Shown piece by piece: positions 14,058 through 17,431 of a DNA stretch of 17,431 bases; position 1 is the first letter of the stretch; each line of letters starts with the position of its first letter. The DNA is from an uncultured Bacilli bacterium (GTDB taxonomy: Bacteria > Bacillota_I > Bacilli_A > RF39 > UBA660): NCBI GenBank assembly GCA_947589695.1, contig CANQBY010000002.1:1-17431 (forward strand), given 5' to 3'. The position numbers and the translations under genes are program-made. The notes beneath the pieces are model-generated. The model saw nothing but the letters and a program-made list of their open reading frames with translations, was not told the DNA's origin and did no database searches.

Positions 14058-15841
14058 TGAATGTAAAAAGTGAAGTAGCACCAAAAGGTATGGAATTTAA
14101 ACCAACAGAGTTTACATTAGGTGGAAAATATTGTACAATTATGACTATAATAAGTTTCCCTAAAAGTATTTATGTTGGCTATTTATCTGATATAACCTCT
14201 ATTAATGGTGTCAAAGTTTCTATTAAACATATTCCCATTGAATTTAGTACTTTACAAAGAATGTTAAATAAAGAAATTGCAGATTTAAAAATGCGTTATC
14301 AAAATGAAAAAGATCGGACTATCCAGGAGCGGATTCGGCAAGATTATGAATCTTTAGAGCAATTTATATCTATGCTCGCGGCTACTCAAGCTCGTATTTT
14401 TGATTTTCAAATGCATATCATGATTAGTGCTGATTCTAAAGAAGAATTAGAACTTAAAAAAATGCAAGTTCGTTCTTATCTTGACTCTTTAGGTATGCGT
14501 GGTATTAGTTTAATGTTTGAACAAGAAAAAGTCTTACAATCTATTATTCCAATTTTCCCTAGTCAAGATATTGAAAAAAGAATTGGAACACCTATACCTT
14601 CTATTACGGTGGCTGCCATGTATCCTTTTGTCTTTGATAGTATCAAAGATCCCGGCAATTCCACTTTATTTGGTATTGATTTCTCTGGTGGTGTTGTTTT
14701 ATTTAATCAATTCTTATATCAAATCAAAAAAGAACATAATCGAAATAATGCTAATATGATTTTACTAGGTACTTCTGGTTCTGGTAAATCAACCGCGGCT
14801 AAATTATTATTAAGAACTCATCTTCGTAATGGTTGCAAAGTTGTTTGTATTGACCCTGAAGGTGAACTAGAAGAAATGGCTAAGAATTTAGGTGGTGACT
14901 TCCTTGATTTAGGTAAGGGTGGCGAATTTGGTATGATTAACCCTTTAGAAGTTGTCATGGATGCTGACGAAGAAGAAATTGCCCAAGGCCTAGGTTATAC
15001 CATTCTAACTCGTACTTTACAACAATTAAAAGCTTTTATGAAGTATTTGTACCCAGATATCGAAGAAGATGTCCTAACTATGTTTAGCGAGATTGTTCAA
15101 GATACTTATAAACGTTATAAAATTGATTTTGAGACAGATTTTTCTACTTTAACTAGTAATGATTTCCCAACTTTTGATGATGTTTATGCAACCATCAAAG
15201 GCCGAATTTTATCTATGCCAGACGCTACAAGAGAGCGTGATGTAATTGAACGTTTAGAGTTAAAAATAAGACCTCTAACGAAAGAACTTCGTTATTACTT
15301 TACTGGTCATACTACTTTAAGATTTAATAGTGATTATATTGTCTTTAATATTCGAGAGTTAATGAATAGTGATGAAAATATCAAAAATGCCTTATTCTTT
15401 AATATCTTAAAATATGCGTGGGGCTTATGCTTAGATAAAAATGTTAATACCGTGATGATGGTTGATGAAGCCCATGTCTTATTATCTTCTCGTAATGAAT
15501 TAGGTGCTGAGTTCTTAGCTCAAATTCAAAGACGTTCTCGAAAGTATAATACAGGTACTATAATTATTACCCAACAACCAACTGATTTTGCAGCTCCTAA
15601 TATGATTGTTCATGGTAAAGCGATATTTGATAATGCTTCTTACTATTTAGTTATGGGCTTGCGGAAACAAGCAGTTGATGATTTAGCTAAATTAATTGAT
15701 TTAAACGAATCGGAAAAAGATAGTATTAAATATTATAACCAAGGAGAAGCTTTGTTTATCTGTGGTAATAGAAGAATGCGTATCAATGTAGTTGTAACTC
15801 AAGAAGAATTAGATTCCTTTGGTTCTGGAGGAGGTTTATAA
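14057..15841 (+). CDS. VirB4/TraC-type T4SS ATPase, C-terminal part (split VirB4, subunit 2)
   Basis: A 594-residue protein with its own GGTGA site seven bases before an ATG that overlaps the previous stop. The N-terminal ~225 residues continue the VirB4 middle domain, with a charged helical stretch (about 70-105). The ATPase domain has Walker A GTSGSGKST (238-246), the CIDPEGELEEMA motif typical of VirB4/TraC, and Walker B VNTVMMVDEAH (D470/E471). IIITQQPTDF follows, and then an arginine-rich segment (RRSRKYNTG, before it). The C-terminus is Gly-rich (FGSGGGL). VirB4 powers pilus biogenesis and substrate movement in type IV secretion systems. All nucleotide-binding residues are intact. Seventeen bases after its stop, repeat copy 2 begins. 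Confidence 0.92.
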   Translation: MNVKSEVAPKGMEFKPTEFTLGGKYCTIMTIISFPKSIYVGYLSDITSINGVKVSIKHIPIEFSTLQRMLNKEIADLKMRYQNEKDRTIQERIRQDYESLEQFISMLAATQARIFDFQMHIMISADSKEELELKKMQVRSYLDSLGMRGISLMFEQEKVLQSIIPIFPSQDIEKRIGTPIPSITVAAMYPFVFDSIKDPGNSTLFGIDFSGGVVLFNQFLYQIKKEHNRNNANMILLGTSGSGKSTAAKLLLRTHLRNGCKVVCIDPEGELEEMAKNLGGDFLDLGKGGEFGMINPLEVVMDADEEEIAQGLGYTILTRTLQQLKAFMKYLYPDIEEDVLTMFSEIVQDTYKRYKIDFETDFSTLTSNDFPTFDDVYATIKGRILSMPDATRERDVIERLELKIRPLTKELRYYFTGHTTLRFNSDYIVFNIRELMNSDENIKNALFFNILKYAWGLCLDKNVNTVMMVDEAHVLLSSRNELGAEFLAQIQRRSRKYNTGTIIITQQPTDFAAPNMIVHGKAIFDNASYYLVMGLRKQAVDDLAKLIDLNESEKDSIKYYNQGEALFICGNRRMRINVVVTQEELDSFGSGGGL

Positions 15842-15872
15842 AACTTCCTTTTTCTATGGGGTTAATCTATAA

Positions 15873-16046
15873 TTGGAACTAGAGTCTCCGAATAACTATA
15901 ACGGTGGTGCTGTCGTGTTCAATGTGGATACTAATGGCAACCTCAACGCTCCGAACGTGAACAACACTAATGGTGTGCGCCAATATCCTTTTACCCTTAC
16001 ATATTTGGTTAAGGCTAAATATAATAGAATTAGGATACAAGATTAA
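15873..16046 (+). pseudogene. C-terminal fragment of variable surface protein (inside repeat copy 2)
   Basis: After an in-frame TAA at 15870, the frame reads LELESPNNYNGGAVVFNV, DTNGNLNAPNVNNTN and GVRQYPFTLTYLVKA, ending in TAA at 16044. It aligns codon by codon with the fragment in copy 1, apart from one inserted codon in each. Around the GVR, one base is lost and two further bases are lost a little later, so both copies return to the same frame (LTYLVK here, LTYLIK in copy 1). There is no start signal. As in copy 1, I regard it as a headless remnant or silent cassette of a variable surface-protein gene. Confidence 0.5.
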
Positions 16047-16071
16047 TCCTAGGCTAATCCTAAACAAATGA

Positions 16072-16121
16072 TACTGATGTTTTAATTCTAAGTATTTAAA
16101 ACTATAACAGTGCTTTTATTT
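16072..16121 (+). terminator. Terminator of repeat copy 2
   Basis: TACTG (16072-16076) pairs with CAGTG (16108-16112, one G-T pair), and an inner stem TTTTAA pairs with TTTAAAA (16096-16101 side). CTTTTATTTTTTTT follows. It is homologous to the stronger hairpin at 4517-4563 and would stop transcription from the VirB4 operon. Confidence 0.55.
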
Positions 16122-16289
16122 TTTTTAAATAAAAACGTAAATAGTAACAAAAGTAATTGAAATTTTCTTATTCTTATTGTATATTTATAATATAAAAAAT
16201 ATTACAAATTATATAACAATTGACATCTTTTGTCGAACATAATGCAAAATAATTTAAAAAGTTGTAATATATAAGAAAAGGAAGATATT
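16122..16289 (+). promoter_or_regulatory. AT-rich intergenic region with candidate promoters
   Basis: TATAAT occurs at 16186-16191 with a weak -35 (TTTTCT, 16163-16168, 17-base spacer). A perfect TTGACA occurs at 16220-16225, but no good -10 lies at 16-18 bases from it. A short inverted repeat, TTGACA/TGTCGAA (16220-16237), overlaps that box and could be an operator. AAAGGAAG (16277-16283) is the ribosome binding site of the next gene. I see no RNA gene here. Confidence 0.35.
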
Positions 16290-17431
16290 ATGAAAAAGAT
16301 ATTATTGTTATTTATAATTTTATTAAGTACTTTTATTGTTTATAATTCATTTAATAAAAAAATTTATTTAAATGAAACTAATATAAAAGAAAGTATTAAA
16401 AATAATCAAATGGGTATTTATATTCAACAAGATAATGGAGCTTATGTTAATTCTGAAACTATACCCCAAAAAGGGGAAGGTTATACTTTAGATGTTAGCG
16501 AAAGTGCTTGTGATGGTGGAGCAACCCTTGCATGGGATAAAGACAATTGGTCAGCAGTTATAACTAACATAAGTCAAAAAAATCTCAAATGTTATTTATA
16601 TTTTAGAAAACAAACACCATCAGAACAAACTTTAGCAAATTTATTCCCTGAATATACAACAAAAGATAGTGGAACAAATTTTAAAACTGAAAATGGAGTA
16701 TTAAAAGTAACAGGAACAGATACAGGAGAAAATGGAAAGACATTATATAAAGCCGAAGATAATGATGGAACAAGTTATTTCTTTAGAGGTCAAGCTAATA
16801 ATAACTGGGTCCAATTTGCTGGAAATAGATGGCGAATCATCCGAATCAATGGAGATGGAACAATCAGGATGATATTCCAATGTAGTGGAGTATCATGTAC
16901 AAATACAACAGATGCAAAAACTCAATTAACGACTTCAGCATATAAGACTTCTCCATATAATGATAATACTTATGTAGGATATTATAATTTAGGGACAACC
17001 AGCAAAACTTATGAAGAAGCTCATACAGGAACAACTCCAAATACTATAGCAGCTTATTTGAATGAATGGTATGGAAAAAATTTAGCACAATATGACCAAT
17101 ATATAGATCAAGATGCCGGATTTTGTAATGATCGCCAAAAAGTAACAGGAGTAGACTCAAGGTATAATAGTGGAACAGGATATGGAACATCAGCAACAAG
17201 TTATGCGGCCTGGGGAAGAGTAGAAAAAAATAATAGTACTAGACAAGAACAATTACCAACATTAAAATGTGGAGTAAGTGCAACAACAGCAGAAGCTCAA
17301 GAAACAAGTGTAGAAGTATATAATACAGCATATGAAAGAGATTTATTTACTAAAACAGGATCTAGTAAAGGAAATAAGTTATTACAATATCCAATAGGAC
17401 TCATAACAGCAGATGAAGTGTTACTTGCAGG
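16290..17431 (+). CDS. Signal-anchored variable surface protein (DUF6273-like), 3' end outside window
   Basis: The frame is open from ATG 16290 to the window edge (380 codons). It has an N-terminal hydrophobic anchor/signal (about 4-21), then a domain of ~85 residues with CDGGATLAWDKDNW, a linker with EQTLANLFPEY, and a long domain starting SYFFRGQANNNWVQFAGNRWRIIRINGDGTIRMIF (written here only to locate it: residues about 162-196) that is rich in Thr, Ser, Gly, Asn and Tyr. That second domain recalls large families of secreted proteins of uncultured gut Bacillota that end in a C-type-lectin/DUF6273-like fold. The C-terminus, where the variable GVRP-type segment would lie, is not in the window. 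Codons favour GGA, ACA, GCA and AGA, unlike the GGT/ACT/GCT bias of upstream genes. Function in adhesion or recognition is inference. Confidence 0.6.
   Translation, partial: MKKILLLFIILLSTFIVYNSFNKKIYLNETNIKESIKNNQMGIYIQQDNGAYVNSETIPQKGEGYTLDVSESACDGGATLAWDKDNWSAVITNISQKNLKCYLYFRKQTPSEQTLANLFPEYTTKDSGTNFKTENGVLKVTGTDTGENGKTLYKAEDNDGTSYFFRGQANNNWVQFAGNRWRIIRINGDGTIRMIFQCSGVSCTNTTDAKTQLTTSAYKTSPYNDNTYVGYYNLGTTSKTYEEAHTGTTPNTIAAYLNEWYGKNLAQYDQYIDQDAGFCNDRQKVTGVDSRYNSGTGYGTSATSYAAWGRVEKNNSTRQEQLPTLKCGVSATTAEAQETSVEVYNTAYERDLFTKTGSSKGNKLLQYPIGLITADEVLLA

Larger units (their letters stand above)
15859..16121 (+). repeat. Dispersed repeat copy 2 (variable-tail cassette plus terminator)
   Basis: Homologous to 4293-4563. 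Shared blocks include GGGTTAATCTA (15859-15869), GTGTTC, AATGGCAACCTC, AACGTGAACAACACTAA, GGTGTGCGCC, AGGATACAAGATTAATCCT, and TATTTAAAACTAT with ACAGTG in the terminator. Like copy 1 it directly follows the last gene of a T4SS block, in the same orientation, and its core is more GC-rich than its surroundings. The rest of the 448-base gap between the VirB4 gene and the gene at 16290 is AT-rich promoter-type DNA. Confidence 0.8.

Noticed and set aside
14517..14759. An 80-codon open frame on the + strand
   Set aside because: Out-of-frame shadow within the VirB4 ATPase gene, which has intact motifs throughout.
15879..16067. A 62-codon open frame on the - strand across repeat copy 2
   Set aside because: The + strand frame aligns with the copy at 4295 as protein; the - strand frame is not maintained in that copy in a recognisable way.
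16231..16246. CGAACATAAT resembling a LexA box half-site
   Set aside because: The second half of the Bacillus-type palindrome is missing, so the match is not better than chance in AT-rich DNA.
16290..17431. Calling a complete DGR in this window
   Set aside because: No reverse transcriptase, accessory gene or template repeat is visible, and the candidate target's C-terminus is missing; only the variable-repeat pattern supports it.

Overview
The window is very AT-rich, densely packed and almost entirely on the + strand. Genes overlap or abut, TGA is used as a stop (end of the gene at 13211) and Trp is TGG, so the code is standard bacterial. The gene content points to an uncultured low-GC Bacillota close to the Mollicutes/Erysipelotrichia (RF39-like gut Bacilli would fit): a SpoIIP relative, DivIB/FtsQ-MurG-MurB, QueH and a Gram-positive type T4SS with a PrgI/VirB3-like protein. 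That placement is inference; there is no rRNA or tRNA here.

Layout. (1) 1-4293: left block of a type IV secretion-like operon: a truncated VirB2-like pilin, a 413-residue secreted protein with a pilin-like C-terminal membrane module, a TrbL/VirB6-like channel protein and a small soluble protein. (2) 4293-4563: repeat copy 1, a tail-end fragment of a variable surface protein plus terminator. (3) 4623-11057: housekeeping genes: an RlmD-type rRNA methyltransferase, a SpoIIP homologue with its three catalytic residues replaced plus a small membrane protein, murG-murB-ftsQ, queH and a membrane protein. (4) 11060-12265: a GspE/PilB-type ATPase, the only - strand gene, divergent from an unknown gene at 12396. 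(5) 13211-15841: right block of the T4SS: PrgI/VirB3-like protein followed by a VirB4 ATPase encoded as two coupled ORFs. (6) 15859-16121: repeat copy 2. (7) 16290-end: an N-terminal signal-anchored variable surface protein, cut by the window edge.

How it fits. The two T4SS blocks together supply pilin, channel, VirB3 and VirB4 functions, but no relaxase or coupling ATPase is visible. Each T4SS block ends with a copy of the same ~260-bp repeat. In the repeat, an Asn-rich coding core ending in GVR differs between copies mainly where one copy has adenine, at codon positions 1 and 2. That is the pattern expected of variable repeats of a diversity-generating retroelement (DGR). The surface-protein gene that begins after copy 2 belongs to the type of family whose C-terminus normally carries such a segment, but its C-terminus and any reverse transcriptase lie outside the window. 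This pair of repeats and the apparently dead SpoIIP homologue are the most interesting items.
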